A DNA stretch of 64,000 bases. It comes from Flavobacteriaceae bacterium. Lineage in GTDB: Bacteria; Bacteroidota; Bacteroidia; Flavobacteriales; Flavobacteriaceae. Below are positions 1-8,664 of this stretch, piece by piece (position 1 is the first letter of the stretch; each line of letters begins with the position of its first letter). The stretch covers positions 62,001-126,000 of the forward strand of contig JANQNQ010000005.1 of NCBI GenBank assembly GCA_028279515.1. The letters run 5' to 3'. A program made the translations under genes and the position numbers. The notes beneath the pieces were generated by a model, which was not told where the DNA came from, ran no database searches, and worked only from the letters and a program-made list of their open reading frames with translations.

Positions 1-454
1 AACGATCTTCGCGGGTTTCTGTTTCGACATTGGCGCGGTAGTGTTCGTTGGTGTTCACGTAGACGGTATCGCATTGCGTCATGATCTCGAAAAATACCTT
101 TTCAAGATCCTGGAGCCAATAGACGGTCTTAATGCCAGCAACTTCTAAAGCACGTTCTTTGGTCAACTTTTCACCTTCCCAAACAGCGATGTGTTCATTG
201 GTTTCTCTTAAAAACAAGATCTCGCGATGCTTTTCTTCAGGAGCATCCGGAAACAATATGAGAATACTTTCCTCTTGATCCACACCACTTAAATAAAAGA
301 TGTCTCGGTGTTGCTCAAAAGGGAGTAAACTGTCTGCCGAAACAGGATACAGGTCGTTCGAGTTGAATACGGCAAGACTGTTAGGCTTCATTTGCGCCAT
401 AAAGTTTTTGCGATTCTTGATAAACAGATTACGGTCTATAGGAAAGTACTTCAT
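1..454 (-). CDS. pepP: Xaa-Pro aminopeptidase (aminopeptidase P), N-terminal part, cut by window edge
   Basis: The ATG lies at 452-454 on the minus strand and the frame stays open for 151 codons to base 1, so the C-terminal catalytic part is outside the window. The visible protein begins MKYFPIDRNLFIKNRKNF and contains FLSGVDQEESILILFPD, the typical N-terminal domain of M24B aminopeptidase P, which removes the N-terminal residue from peptides with proline at position 2. The metal-binding pita-bread domain cannot be checked here. No other gene is near on this side. The family call rests on recognised N-terminal sequence only; prolidase is a less likely alternative. Confidence 0.85.
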   Translation of the reverse strand, partial: MKYFPIDRNLFIKNRKNFMAQMKPNSLAVFNSNDLYPVSADSLLPFEQHRDIFYLSGVDQEESILILFPDAPEEKHREILFLRETNEHIAVWEGEKLTKERALEVAGIKTVYWLQDLEKVFFEIMTQCDTVYVNTNEHYRANVETETREDR

Positions 455-512
455 GATTGTTGACGTTTAAATACCCTCAAAAATAAAGACTTTGATTCGA
501 AGAAATAAAAAA

Positions 513-536
513 AGGGAACTAAAATTTTAGTTCCCT
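513..536 (-). terminator. Palindromic terminator downstream of the glycine-rich protein gene
   Basis: A perfect 24-base palindrome (AGGGAACTAAAA and its complement) is followed on the minus strand by a run of seven T. It sits just after the stop of the minus-strand gene at 563-847 and before the aminopeptidase gene, so it most likely ends the former transcript. Confidence 0.8.
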
Positions 537-562
537 ATTAACGTAGATCGATAGCATGTTGC

Positions 563-847
563 TTATTTGCTCATCGCTTTTTTGATCATTCCGACAATGG
601 CCATCAATACGCCACCGCCAACACCTCCACCGGCTACACTTCCAAGAATTCCTGTGAGGTCCATGCCTCCGCCGCCATCACCGATGCCAAGCATGTTTAA
701 CAAATAGCCTCCAAGGCCTCCTCCAAGGATACCAAGGATTGAATTTCCAACTCTACCCAGCGATAGATTTTTGAGTAAGGAGCCTGCGATATTACCTCCG
801 ATGGCTCCACTGACCAATTGAATGATCAACGGTAAATACTCTTCCAT
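563..847 (-). CDS. Small glycine-rich membrane protein of unknown function
   Basis: This 94-residue protein has no cytoplasmic-enzyme signature. It consists of hydrophobic stretches full of glycine with GxxxG spacing (GGGLGGYLLNMLGIGDGGGG and GSVAGGGVGGGVLMAIVGM), a pattern of glycine-zipper membrane proteins whose helices pack closely. It has no cleavable signal peptide and ends with a short basic tail (KKAMSK). Similar short glycine-rich proteins are common in Flavobacteriaceae and are sometimes misnamed as enzymes. It stands alone, with its own terminator and a divergent neighbour 200 bp away. A role in the envelope is an inference from composition only. Confidence 0.65.
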   Translation of the reverse strand: MEEYLPLIIQLVSGAIGGNIAGSLLKNLSLGRVGNSILGILGGGLGGYLLNMLGIGDGGGGMDLTGILGSVAGGGVGGGVLMAIVGMIKKAMSK

Positions 848-1049
848 AATTTAATCTGTTAGTTGTTTAATAAGTAATAAATTAACAAAAACAAAAACGC
901 ATTATCAATATAACTGTTAAAAAGTTATCATTTTAAAATGTTGATTTCTACCGAATTGCCTATGTTTGCTGTTAAACTTCTTGTAAAAATTTTGAGAATT
1001 TTTTAGCAAGGTGTACTTTCAGAAGTTTAATGACTAACTACCAACAAAA
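848..1049. other. Divergent intergenic region, AT-rich
   Basis: This 202-bp gap separates two divergent genes and must hold promoters for both. It is strongly AT-rich. I could not place a clean TAnnTTTG box for either gene, and I see no repeat or RNA gene. Confidence 0.4.
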
Positions 1050-3902
1050 ATGAAATCTTACTTCTTTTCGATGCTTAGCATCATAATCTGTTGGGTCGTT
1101 TCGGCACAACAGCCGGCTACATCAGCCGAAGCTTTTCAAAAGGCGCTACAAGATCGCGACGCACTTATTGAAAATTCGATTGTTAAAAATATTTCATTCG
1201 AAAACATCGGGCCTACCGTGATGAGTGGTCGTATCGTCGATGTGGATGTAAATCCAGAAAACCCGACTGAATTTTATGCAGCCTATGCGTCTGGCGGACT
1301 CTGGCACACCACTAATAATGGTACTTCGTTCGAGCCCATTCTTGACAGTTCTCAAACACAAAATGTGGGTGAAATCGCCGTAGATTGGAAAAACGGGACC
1401 ATTTGGGTCGGAACTGGCGAGAACAATTCTTCTCGCTCTTCGTATTCGGGCATCGGAATACTCAAGTCCAGCGACAACGGTAAAACATGGCAAAATATGG
1501 GGCTGCACGACAGCCACCATATCGGTCGCATCCTGCTCAATCCGAACAACCCAGATGAGGTTGTCGTAGGTGTCGTTGGGCATCTTTACTCACCTAATGA
1601 AGAACGCGGGGTGTTCAAGACCACCGATGGCGGAAAGACCTGGAAAAAAACTTTGTTTGTCTCTGACGAAGCAGGGATTATTGACATGGTAGCTGCTCCG
1701 AACAATTTCAACGTGCAATTTGCCGCGTCATGGAAAAAGGACCGAAAAGCTTGGAACTTTGACGGAAGTGGTGAAGAATCGGCCATCTATCGCAGCACCG
1801 ATGCAGGCGAAACTTGGACCAAGGTCTCTGTTGAAGGAAGCGGTTTCCCAACTGGAAATGGTGTAGGCCGAATCGGATTGGATGCTTTTGATGATAAGGT
1901 GATCTATGCTGTACACGACAGCCAGTTTAGAAGAGAGAAGGACAAAGAAGACGAGGAGAAAAAAGGACTTACCAAAGAAGATTTTAAGACCATGACCGAG
2001 ACCGAGTTCTTGGCGTTGGAAGACAAAAAACTCAACACCTTTTTAAAGGAAAATAATTTTCAGGAAAAGTACCGCGCCGAAAATGTAAAACAAATGGTGC
2101 GAAGCGGCAACGCAAAACCTGTGGACATTGCTAAATATTTAGAAGACGCAAATTCCATGTTGTTTGACACACCAGTTATTGGGGCCGAAGTTTACCGAAG
2201 TGAGGACGGAGGAGTTAGTTGGAAAAAGATGAACGAAAAATACATCGACGACCTCTTCTATAGCTATGGATATTATTTTGCGCAGATTCGCGTAGACCCT
2301 AGCGATAAAGACAAGGTGTATATTGGAGGCGTTCCGATTCTCAAGTCAAGCGATGGCGGAAATAATTGGGAGTCCATCAGTGCCGAAAACGTACACGCCG
2401 ATCACCACGCCTTGTGGATCAATCCGAAGATGCCTGGCCATTTGGTAAACGGTAACGATGGCGGGATCAATATTTCGTACGATGATGGCGAAACCTGGAT
2501 CAAGAACAATTCACCTTCTGTTGGGCAGTTCTACGCGATCAATGTCGACAATCAAAAGCCGTATCACGTATATGGCGGATTACAGGACAACGGTGTTTGG
2601 GTGGGTGCTCATAATGCTGGTGAAAATCGCAGATGGCATCAATCGGGTCAATACCCTTGGGAGAGCATCATGGGTGGTGACGGAATGCAGATTCAGATCG
2701 ACAGCCGTGACCCGAACATTGTGTACACGGGGTACCAGTTTGGAAACTACTTTCGACTGGATCGCGGCAATGACGAACAAGAGTACATTCAGCCAAAACA
2801 TGAATTGGGAGAATCGCCCTATCGATTCAATTGGCAAACACCGATACTATTGTCTCCACACAATCAGGATATCTTGTATTTGGGCGGAAACAAATTGATG
2901 CGCTCCATGAATCAGGGTGACGATTGGGAAGCAATTTCTGACGACCTTACCAAAGGCGGAAAAAAAGGAAACGTGGCCTATGGCACCTTGACCACCATTG
3001 ACGAATCGACTTTCAAATTTGGATTGATCTACACTGGAAGCGACGACGGACTCGTTCAGGTAACAAAAAACGCAGGGGGTAGCTGGACGAATATTTCTTC
3101 GACCTTCCCGAAAGACCTTTGGGTAAGCCGCGTGGTGGCTTCTGCGCACAAAAAAGAACGCGTCTATGTGACACTTAATGGATACCGTTGGGACGATTTC
3201 ACACCCTATGTATATATGAGTGATAACTACGGAAAAACTTGGAAGAACATCAAATCCAATCTTCCATTGTCACCATTAAATGTCATCAAGGAAGATCCCG
3301 AAAATGAAAATATTCTCTACGTCGGAAGCGATAACGGGGTATACGTATCCTTTGATCAAGGTAAAAGCTGGAATGCCTTTGACAAAGGGTTGACGGCGGC
3401 GGCTGTTCATGACATCGTGATCCAGCCAGATGCCAAAGACCTGCTTGTAGGTACCCACGGACGAAGCATCTACCGAACAAGCATTGCGAATCTACAAGAA
3501 GTAGATGACAAGCTATTGGCAAAGGCATTACATGTTTTCGATATCGAGTCAATGAGACGCTCCAGCAGATGGGGTCGCTCATGGAGCACATGGGCCGATG
3601 TCTTTGAGCCCGAATTGGACTTTACCTTCTATACCAAGACTGCAGGAGATCACAAGGTTCGAATTCTTTCTGAAAAGAAGGTGGTGTTAGATGAATTCAC
3701 TGTAGCTGCAGACAAAGGATTCAACGAAGCAAAATATGATCTTACCATTTCTGAAAAGGGAAGAAAGGCCTACCTAAAGAAAAACAAGAAAGCCGAGTTG
3801 AAAAAGGCCAAAAACGACAAGTATTACTTGCCAAAGGGAACCTACACTCTAGAGTTGTCAACGGGTGATACTTCAAAAAAGACCACGTTCGAAATCAAAT
3901 AA
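1050..3902 (+). CDS. Secreted Asp-box (BNR/sortilin-like) beta-propeller protein
   Basis: This is a 950-residue exported protein with a signal peptide ending about residue 20 (hydrophobic core, then SAQQP). I count about ten Asp-box motifs of the form SxDxGxxW, for example SSDNGKTW, TTDGGKTW, STDAGETW, SEDGGVSW, SSDGGNNW, SYDDGETW and SFDQGKSW. They sit at beta-hairpin turns of propeller blades and run through most of the protein up to about residue 790. Bacteroidota members are usually named glycosyl hydrolase or VPS10/sortilin-like. A highly charged linker lies near residues 290-370, and the C-terminal 100 residues form a separate lysine-rich domain. No sialidase catalytic set is recognisable, so enzyme activity is uncertain; a binding or peptidase-associated role is as likely. 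Confidence 0.8.
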   Translation: MKSYFFSMLSIIICWVVSAQQPATSAEAFQKALQDRDALIENSIVKNISFENIGPTVMSGRIVDVDVNPENPTEFYAAYASGGLWHTTNNGTSFEPILDSSQTQNVGEIAVDWKNGTIWVGTGENNSSRSSYSGIGILKSSDNGKTWQNMGLHDSHHIGRILLNPNNPDEVVVGVVGHLYSPNEERGVFKTTDGGKTWKKTLFVSDEAGIIDMVAAPNNFNVQFAASWKKDRKAWNFDGSGEESAIYRSTDAGETWTKVSVEGSGFPTGNGVGRIGLDAFDDKVIYAVHDSQFRREKDKEDEEKKGLTKEDFKTMTETEFLALEDKKLNTFLKENNFQEKYRAENVKQMVRSGNAKPVDIAKYLEDANSMLFDTPVIGAEVYRSEDGGVSWKKMNEKYIDDLFYSYGYYFAQIRVDPSDKDKVYIGGVPILKSSDGGNNWESISAENVHADHHALWINPKMPGHLVNGNDGGINISYDDGETWIKNNSPSVGQFYAINVDNQKPYHVYGGLQDNGVWVGAHNAGENRRWHQSGQYPWESIMGGDGMQIQIDSRDPNIVYTGYQFGNYFRLDRGNDEQEYIQPKHELGESPYRFNWQTPILLSPHNQDILYLGGNKLMRSMNQGDDWEAISDDLTKGGKKGNVAYGTLTTIDESTFKFGLIYTGSDDGLVQVTKNAGGSWTNISSTFPKDLWVSRVVASAHKKERVYVTLNGYRWDDFTPYVYMSDNYGKTWKNIKSNLPLSPLNVIKEDPENENILYVGSDNGVYVSFDQGKSWNAFDKGLTAAAVHDIVIQPDAKDLLVGTHGRSIYRTSIANLQEVDDKLLAKALHVFDIESMRRSSRWGRSWSTWADVFEPELDFTFYTKTAGDHKVRILSEKKVVLDEFTVAADKGFNEAKYDLTISEKGRKAYLKKNKKAELKKAKNDKYYLPKGTYTLELSTGDTSKKTTFEIK

Positions 3903-3922
3903 AGAACGCATATAAAAGATGG

Positions 3923-3955
3923 AAGGCCTTGACATTTGTTGGGGCCTTTTCTTTT
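3923..3955 (+). terminator. Rho-independent terminator after the Asp-box protein gene
   Basis: A short stem AAGGCC/GGCCTT with a 14-base loop is followed by a T-rich tract. It begins 20 bases after the stop codon at 3902. It overlaps a possible TTG start of the next frame, which argues for the downstream ATG at 4002. Confidence 0.6.
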
Positions 3956-4001
3956 ACTTCATATTTCATTCGTATTTTTATACGGAACCTTATCAACTAA
4001 C

Positions 4002-5696
4002 ATGCACTGGAATTTCTTTAATACCGTCATACTGCTGGCATCATTGAGCATTGTGCTCATGTCTGTCGTGCGATTGTTGCAGGGAAAGCAGAAAAAGACG
4101 ATGAAATTCTTTTACTGGTTTATGATCACCAGTAATTTAGTGATGTTGCAACTCATGCTCATCGATATTAAAATAACAAAGTCATATCCCGCTTTGTTGG
4201 TCTTCTTTCTTCCGTTTCAATATCTGGCGCCCGTTCTTTTTACAGCCTTTACATGTTGGTATCTTGAAAAGAAGCCTTTGTTTAAAAAGTTTCGATATGC
4301 TTTGCTCACTCCTTTTGTGGTGTTCTTTTTGATCTATTCACTTTTCAAGGTCAATGTGGTCCTCGGATATCCTTGGATACCTGAACGCACGGTCGCACAA
4401 TTCGGCGCTGAGGTAGATGAAAACGTAGCGGTCGTATTTTCATTGTTGCTTGCCTTTTGGAACTACCGCATCATTAAGGCCCATGAACTCAGCTTAGGAG
4501 CCTTGCCTTATCAGATCGTAGTAAAGAAAACACAATGGCTTCGCCGAACCTATATGACGCTCGTGGTGCTCAATGTATTTTGGTTATTGATTGTGCTGTA
4601 TCTTAAAATCGATGACAGCGTAGGCGGTCACGGTCCGTATTATCCGTTGTGGTTAGCGTATCTGGGATTCTATTATACCTTCTTCTTTTTGGGCGAACGC
4701 CACTTAAGACAGCACGAAAAAGGACGGCAAAAAGAAAAAGCATCCCTAAAAGAGGTGGCTACCAAATATCAGATGCTAGGCCTCAATAAAGTGTTTACAG
4801 CTTCCGAATTAAATGTGCTAAAGGATAGTCAATACGAAGTAACGGCAATACTTAGTTATTTCGCCTCTTCACTCTTTGATAAGAACAAAGAAGAAGAAGT
4901 GCTTTGGGATATCGTGAAAAACTGCATTGCAAAACTAGACCTCGAAGACTGTGTGATCTATGTGTTGGATGCAGACCGCGGAATGTTGGTCCAAAAAGCA
5001 GCATATGGCAATAAAGAACACGGCGAAAAAAAGATATTGAGCCCTATTGAGATTCCGTTAGGAAAAGGCGTGGTAGGCACGGTAGCGCAGACACAACAAT
5101 GGGAGCTTATATCAGACGTAACCGAAGATTCAAGGTACATTATGGACGATCAGCTACGTGCTTCAGAATTGGCGGTTCCTATTGTTTTTGAAGGAAGTAC
5201 GCTAGGCGTGTTAGACTCTGAACATTCTGAGAAAGATTTCTTCAAAGAGCGGCATCTTTTCCTATTTCAATTGATTGCCAAACTCACGGCTACGAAGCTT
5301 CAGCAGCTTTCTAAAAAGAGCACTTCGCCAGTCACCAATGATAACGCCTACTTTAAAGAATTGTGCTATTTGCTCGAAAGTGAAAAGATCTATCGCGATG
5401 CCGAACTTAATCTCACGGTCGCTTCCGAAAAATTGAATATCAGCAGCAATTATCTCTCGCAATTGGTCAATAAACACAGTGAGTATAATTTTTCAGACTT
5501 CGTGAACAGTTTCCGCGTAAAAGAAGCGCAATCTATGTTGATTGACCCTGAATTTTCTGGATATACGATGTTGGCCATTGGATATGAAGCAGGTTTTAAC
5601 TCCAAATCTGCGTTTTATAATTCCTTCAAAAAACACGCGGGAATGTCCCCGTCAGACTACAAGGAAAAACACCCTATCAAGTCCCATATCTTTTAA
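4002..5696 (+). CDS. Membrane-anchored GAF-AraC transcriptional regulator
   Basis: The predicted protein has 564 residues from ATG 4002; a longer frame from TTG 3936 would begin inside the upstream terminator. Roughly the first 230 residues hold about six or seven hydrophobic helices. A GAF-type sensor domain follows (about residues 265-435, with IPLGKGVVGTVAQT and VPIVFEGSTLGVLD). The last 100 residues form an AraC-type DNA-binding domain with the classic second helix pair (IGYEAGFNSKSAFYNSFKKH, then GMSPSDYKE). It is a single-polypeptide receptor-regulator, probably sensing a small ligand or redox state at the membrane. Nothing identifies its target; the downstream serine hydrolase in the same direction is a candidate. 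Confidence 0.8.
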   Translation: MHWNFFNTVILLASLSIVLMSVVRLLQGKQKKTMKFFYWFMITSNLVMLQLMLIDIKITKSYPALLVFFLPFQYLAPVLFTAFTCWYLEKKPLFKKFRYALLTPFVVFFLIYSLFKVNVVLGYPWIPERTVAQFGAEVDENVAVVFSLLLAFWNYRIIKAHELSLGALPYQIVVKKTQWLRRTYMTLVVLNVFWLLIVLYLKIDDSVGGHGPYYPLWLAYLGFYYTFFFLGERHLRQHEKGRQKEKASLKEVATKYQMLGLNKVFTASELNVLKDSQYEVTAILSYFASSLFDKNKEEEVLWDIVKNCIAKLDLEDCVIYVLDADRGMLVQKAAYGNKEHGEKKILSPIEIPLGKGVVGTVAQTQQWELISDVTEDSRYIMDDQLRASELAVPIVFEGSTLGVLDSEHSEKDFFKERHLFLFQLIAKLTATKLQQLSKKSTSPVTNDNAYFKELCYLLESEKIYRDAELNLTVASEKLNISSNYLSQLVNKHSEYNFSDFVNSFRVKEAQSMLIDPEFSGYTMLAIGYEAGFNSKSAFYNSFKKHAGMSPSDYKEKHPIKSHIF

Positions 5697-5734
5697 ATTC
5701 AAAGATTTAGGACACTTCAAACCCCCGTTGTTTC

Positions 5735-5742
5735 TACGTTTG
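5735..5742 (+). promoter_or_regulatory. Candidate -7 promoter box upstream of the serine hydrolase
   Basis: TACGTTTG matches the Bacteroidota -7 consensus TAnnTTTG and lies 28 bases before the ATG at 5771. I see no convincing TTTG at the -33 position, so this is a moderate call. Confidence 0.45.
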
Positions 5743-5770
5743 GCCTAGTCAAATTAAAAATCACGAAACA

Positions 5771-7729
5771 ATGAAAAATGTAATTAAAAATGCAGTTTGG
5801 ATGCTCTTATCGCTTCTGATGTTCGGAACGGTAAGTGCCAATGAAGGCCTTTTTGAGGTTGACGCCAACAGCGCGATCAAAAATTGGGCGGCACGTCATG
5901 CCATGACCCCAAAAAAGTATCAGGATGAGGTGACCAAATTTCACAAAAGCGGATTTCGTCTTACGTATGTTGATGGATACTATGTGAATGGCAAGGTGTA
6001 CTTCGCGGCCCTTTGGCAAAAAGGAAACACCTCTGGCCTAGTAGCTCGTCATGGTTTGTCGGGAACCGATTATCAAAAAGAGGTCACCAAGTATCATAAA
6101 AAAGGCTATCGCTTGGTACATGTAGATGGCTATTATGATGGAAAAAGAGCCCGTTATGCCGCTATTTGGCAGAAGGGAAGTACTTCGGGCTTGATCGCTC
6201 GTCATGGATTGACAGGTTCGCAATACCAAAAGGAGGCGACCAAAAACTACAAGGCTGGATACAAGTTGGAGCACATTAGTGGCTACGGAATCAAGGGAAA
6301 GGCATATTATGCGGCTATCTGGAGAAAGGCGAACAACAAAAACCAGATCACACGTCACGGGTTAAGCAGTAGCAAGTATCAAGCTGAGGTCAGTAAGTAT
6401 TGGAAAAAAGGCTATCGTGTTACTCAGGTCGACAGTTATGATGTAAGCGGAAAAACCTATTATGCGTGTATCCTTGAGAAAGTGGGCGGAAGATACAGTG
6501 CACGCCACGGCATGAGCAACAAGAACTATCAGTTGCAAGTGGACAATCATTACTATCAAGGGTTTAAGCCAATTAGCGTGAGTGGTCACGATGCCGGAAA
6601 AAGCGGAGGCTATGCAGCTGCTTTTAGAAGTGTTGGCGGTTGGAAAAGTTCAGACGTAAGTCAACTAGACTCCAAGATCAAAAAGGTGATGAAGGACTTC
6701 AAAATTCCTGGCGTTTCAATTGCCATCGTTCGTAACGGAAAGCTCGTATATGCGAAAGGTTACGGTTATGGTGAGAAATCAAAGAAAGAGATTGCCGCAG
6801 CTACAAGTTTATTTCGATTGGCCAGTGTTTCAAAACCAGTTACCGGTGTGGCTATCATGAAGCTCGTCGAGCAAGGAAAACTGAAGCTTTCTGACAAGGT
6901 CTTTGGGCCTGGACGCATTCTTGGCACCACCTACGGTTCTAAACCTTATGGTAGCAGAGAAAAAGCAGTAACGGTAAAACAACTGTTAGAGCACACAGCT
7001 GGGGGGCATGCTTGGGATCACAATTCGAATCCAAATACCACTATTGACAAGTGGAGCGCAGCCATGCAGCTTGGCAAAAAGGAAAGCTATGCCCAGTTGT
7101 TCAAAAGAATCTTAGACGGGAGAAACCCTTCGCATACACCAGGGTCTCTTTACGAATATTCAAACTTCGGATACTGCGTTCTCGGAAGAGTTATTGCTAA
7201 AAAGTCAGGCATGAGCTATGAGAAATACGTAAAACAAAAAGTGTTGAAGCCTTGCGGAATTACACAAATGCGTATCGGTGGAGAATCCCTTGACAAAAGG
7301 TATTACAAAGAAGTGAGATACTACAATCCCGAAGGAAACCCATACGTGCTAAAGATGCGCAAAATGGACGCCCACGGTGGGTGGATCGCTTCTTCGGTAG
7401 ACCTCATGCGATTAATGGTTCGTGTTGACGGACAGTCGAGCAAAAAGGACATCATCAAAAAATCGACCTTCAATACGATGATCAAGGGATCTTCTGCCAA
7501 TAGTGGCTATGCCAAAGGTTGGGGAGTAAATAGCTCTGGTTCTTTGATGACCCACGGCGGTGGAATGTCTGGTACCAGCACACGAATTAAAAAGATGAAC
7601 AATAATATCAGTTACGCCATCCTTTCAAACTCTACCGGAAACGGTAGCGGTCAAGGAGGAGCGCTTGCCAAGGCGATTGAAGATGGCATCAAAGGAATCA
7701 AATCTTGGCCCTCTATTGACCTTTTCTAA
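5771..7729 (+). CDS. Secreted serine beta-lactamase-fold hydrolase with five N-terminal tandem repeats
   Basis: The 652-residue protein starts with a signal peptide (cut near residue 23, VSANEG). Residues about 35-290 are five copies of a roughly 45-50-residue repeat of the form RHGLS...YQKEV..Y.KKGYR...VDGY...YAAIWQKG, the bacterial tandem repeat found ahead of polyglycine-hydrolase-like enzymes. Residues about 295-640 form a class C beta-lactamase/penicillin-binding fold with all three catalytic elements: S352-V-S-K355, Y463-S-N465 and H595-G-G-G. A peptidase or esterase is more likely than resistance to beta-lactams, because this family mostly acts on peptides or esters. It is monocistronic with its own terminator. 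Confidence 0.85.
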   Translation: MKNVIKNAVWMLLSLLMFGTVSANEGLFEVDANSAIKNWAARHAMTPKKYQDEVTKFHKSGFRLTYVDGYYVNGKVYFAALWQKGNTSGLVARHGLSGTDYQKEVTKYHKKGYRLVHVDGYYDGKRARYAAIWQKGSTSGLIARHGLTGSQYQKEATKNYKAGYKLEHISGYGIKGKAYYAAIWRKANNKNQITRHGLSSSKYQAEVSKYWKKGYRVTQVDSYDVSGKTYYACILEKVGGRYSARHGMSNKNYQLQVDNHYYQGFKPISVSGHDAGKSGGYAAAFRSVGGWKSSDVSQLDSKIKKVMKDFKIPGVSIAIVRNGKLVYAKGYGYGEKSKKEIAAATSLFRLASVSKPVTGVAIMKLVEQGKLKLSDKVFGPGRILGTTYGSKPYGSREKAVTVKQLLEHTAGGHAWDHNSNPNTTIDKWSAAMQLGKKESYAQLFKRILDGRNPSHTPGSLYEYSNFGYCVLGRVIAKKSGMSYEKYVKQKVLKPCGITQMRIGGESLDKRYYKEVRYYNPEGNPYVLKMRKMDAHGGWIASSVDLMRLMVRVDGQSSKKDIIKKSTFNTMIKGSSANSGYAKGWGVNSSGSLMTHGGGMSGTSTRIKKMNNNISYAILSNSTGNGSGQGGALAKAIEDGIKGIKSWPSIDLF

Positions 7730-7762
7730 ACCACGCCTATGAGTTGTAATAGTTGGTTTGAT

Positions 7763-7796
7763 ACTCCAACTCCCATTTTGGGGGTTGGAGTTTTGT
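7763..7796 (+). terminator. Strong rho-independent terminator
   Basis: A stem of about 11 bp (ACTCCAACTCC with its complement GGGTTGGAGT) and a short loop are followed by TTTTG. It lies 33 bases after the hydrolase stop. Confidence 0.8.
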
Positions 7797-7899
7797 TTAA
7801 TATTTATGTTGGTTCGCAAACGTTTTAGCGACATAGCCTAAACAAACGCGTAAGGTTACTTAAATCTATTCTAAATTGTCTTGAAAACGACAGCTAAAG

Positions 7900-7931
7900 T
7901 TTGTTAAAGACGAGCCTATAGAGTAATTTTG
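7900..7931 (+). promoter_or_regulatory. Promoter of the sdh operon
   Basis: TTTG at 7900-7903 and TAATTTTG at 7924-7931 match the Bacteroidota -33 and -7 elements with a 20-base spacer. Transcription would start near 7936, giving a leader of about 25 nt before sdhC. Confidence 0.75.
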
Positions 7932-7960
7932 TGTGCAATTTTAACTAACTCAGAATTATA

Positions 7961-8647
7961 ATGAGCGGATTATTAAAATCTTCGATTGGAAGAAAGTTTG
8001 CCATGGCACTTTCAGCTTTCTTTCTAATGATTTTCCTCCTACAACACTTTGCAATTAACATCACCTCTGTATTTAGTGAAAATATCTTCAACGAGGTTTC
8101 TCATTTTATGGGAACCAATTGGGCGGTACAATTTATTGCGCAGCCCATTCTGATCTTTGCAGTTGTTTTTCACTTTGTGATGGGATTTGTATTAGAAGCA
8201 AAGAATGCAGGGTCTAGAAATGTAAAGTATGCAAAGAACCTAGGAAGTGCAAACTCGAGCTGGATGTCACGAAATATGTTGATCAGCGGATTGGTCATCT
8301 TGGCGTTCTTAGGACTTCACTTCTACGATTTTTGGGTACATGAGATCACAGTAAAGTATGTTGACGGAGATATGTCAGGTCTTATCGAACCTCAAAATGT
8401 AGCATCAGGCTTTCGTTACTACCAAGAGCTTGTCGAGAAATTTCATAGCCCTGTAAGAGTGGGGATCTACTGTGTGTCGTTTATTCTTTTAGCGATGCAC
8501 TTGTTACACGGATTCAACTCCGCTTTCCAATCTGTTGGAGCAAATAACAAATACACAAAAGGCCTTAAAGGATTTAGCAAAGTATACGCCATCGGGATTC
8601 CGCTTGGGTTTGTCTTTATCGCTTTGTATCATCACTTAATGCACTAA
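7961..8647 (+). CDS. sdhC: Succinate dehydrogenase cytochrome b subunit
   Basis: This 228-residue integral membrane protein has five hydrophobic helices and conserved histidines (LLQHFAIN, FHFVMGF, LLHGFNSAFQS). It belongs to the B. subtilis-type fused cytochrome b of succinate:quinone oxidoreductase that binds two hemes and works without SdhD. It anchors SdhA and SdhB to the inner membrane and passes electrons to menaquinone. It is the first gene of the locus, 17 bp before sdhA, under the promoter at 7900-7931. Confidence 0.95.
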   Translation: MSGLLKSSIGRKFAMALSAFFLMIFLLQHFAINITSVFSENIFNEVSHFMGTNWAVQFIAQPILIFAVVFHFVMGFVLEAKNAGSRNVKYAKNLGSANSSWMSRNMLISGLVILAFLGLHFYDFWVHEITVKYVDGDMSGLIEPQNVASGFRYYQELVEKFHSPVRVGIYCVSFILLAMHLLHGFNSAFQSVGANNKYTKGLKGFSKVYAIGIPLGFVFIALYHHLMH

Positions 8648-8664
8648 AAATCACTTTCTGAAAT

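Noticed and set aside
2458..2898. 146-codon frame overlapping the Asp-box gene
   Set aside because: It is in another frame of a well-supported gene and has no recognisable protein features.
3936..4001. TTG start upstream of the AraC-type regulator
   Set aside because: It overlaps the loop and stem of the terminator of the preceding gene, so the first 22 residues are unlikely to be translated.
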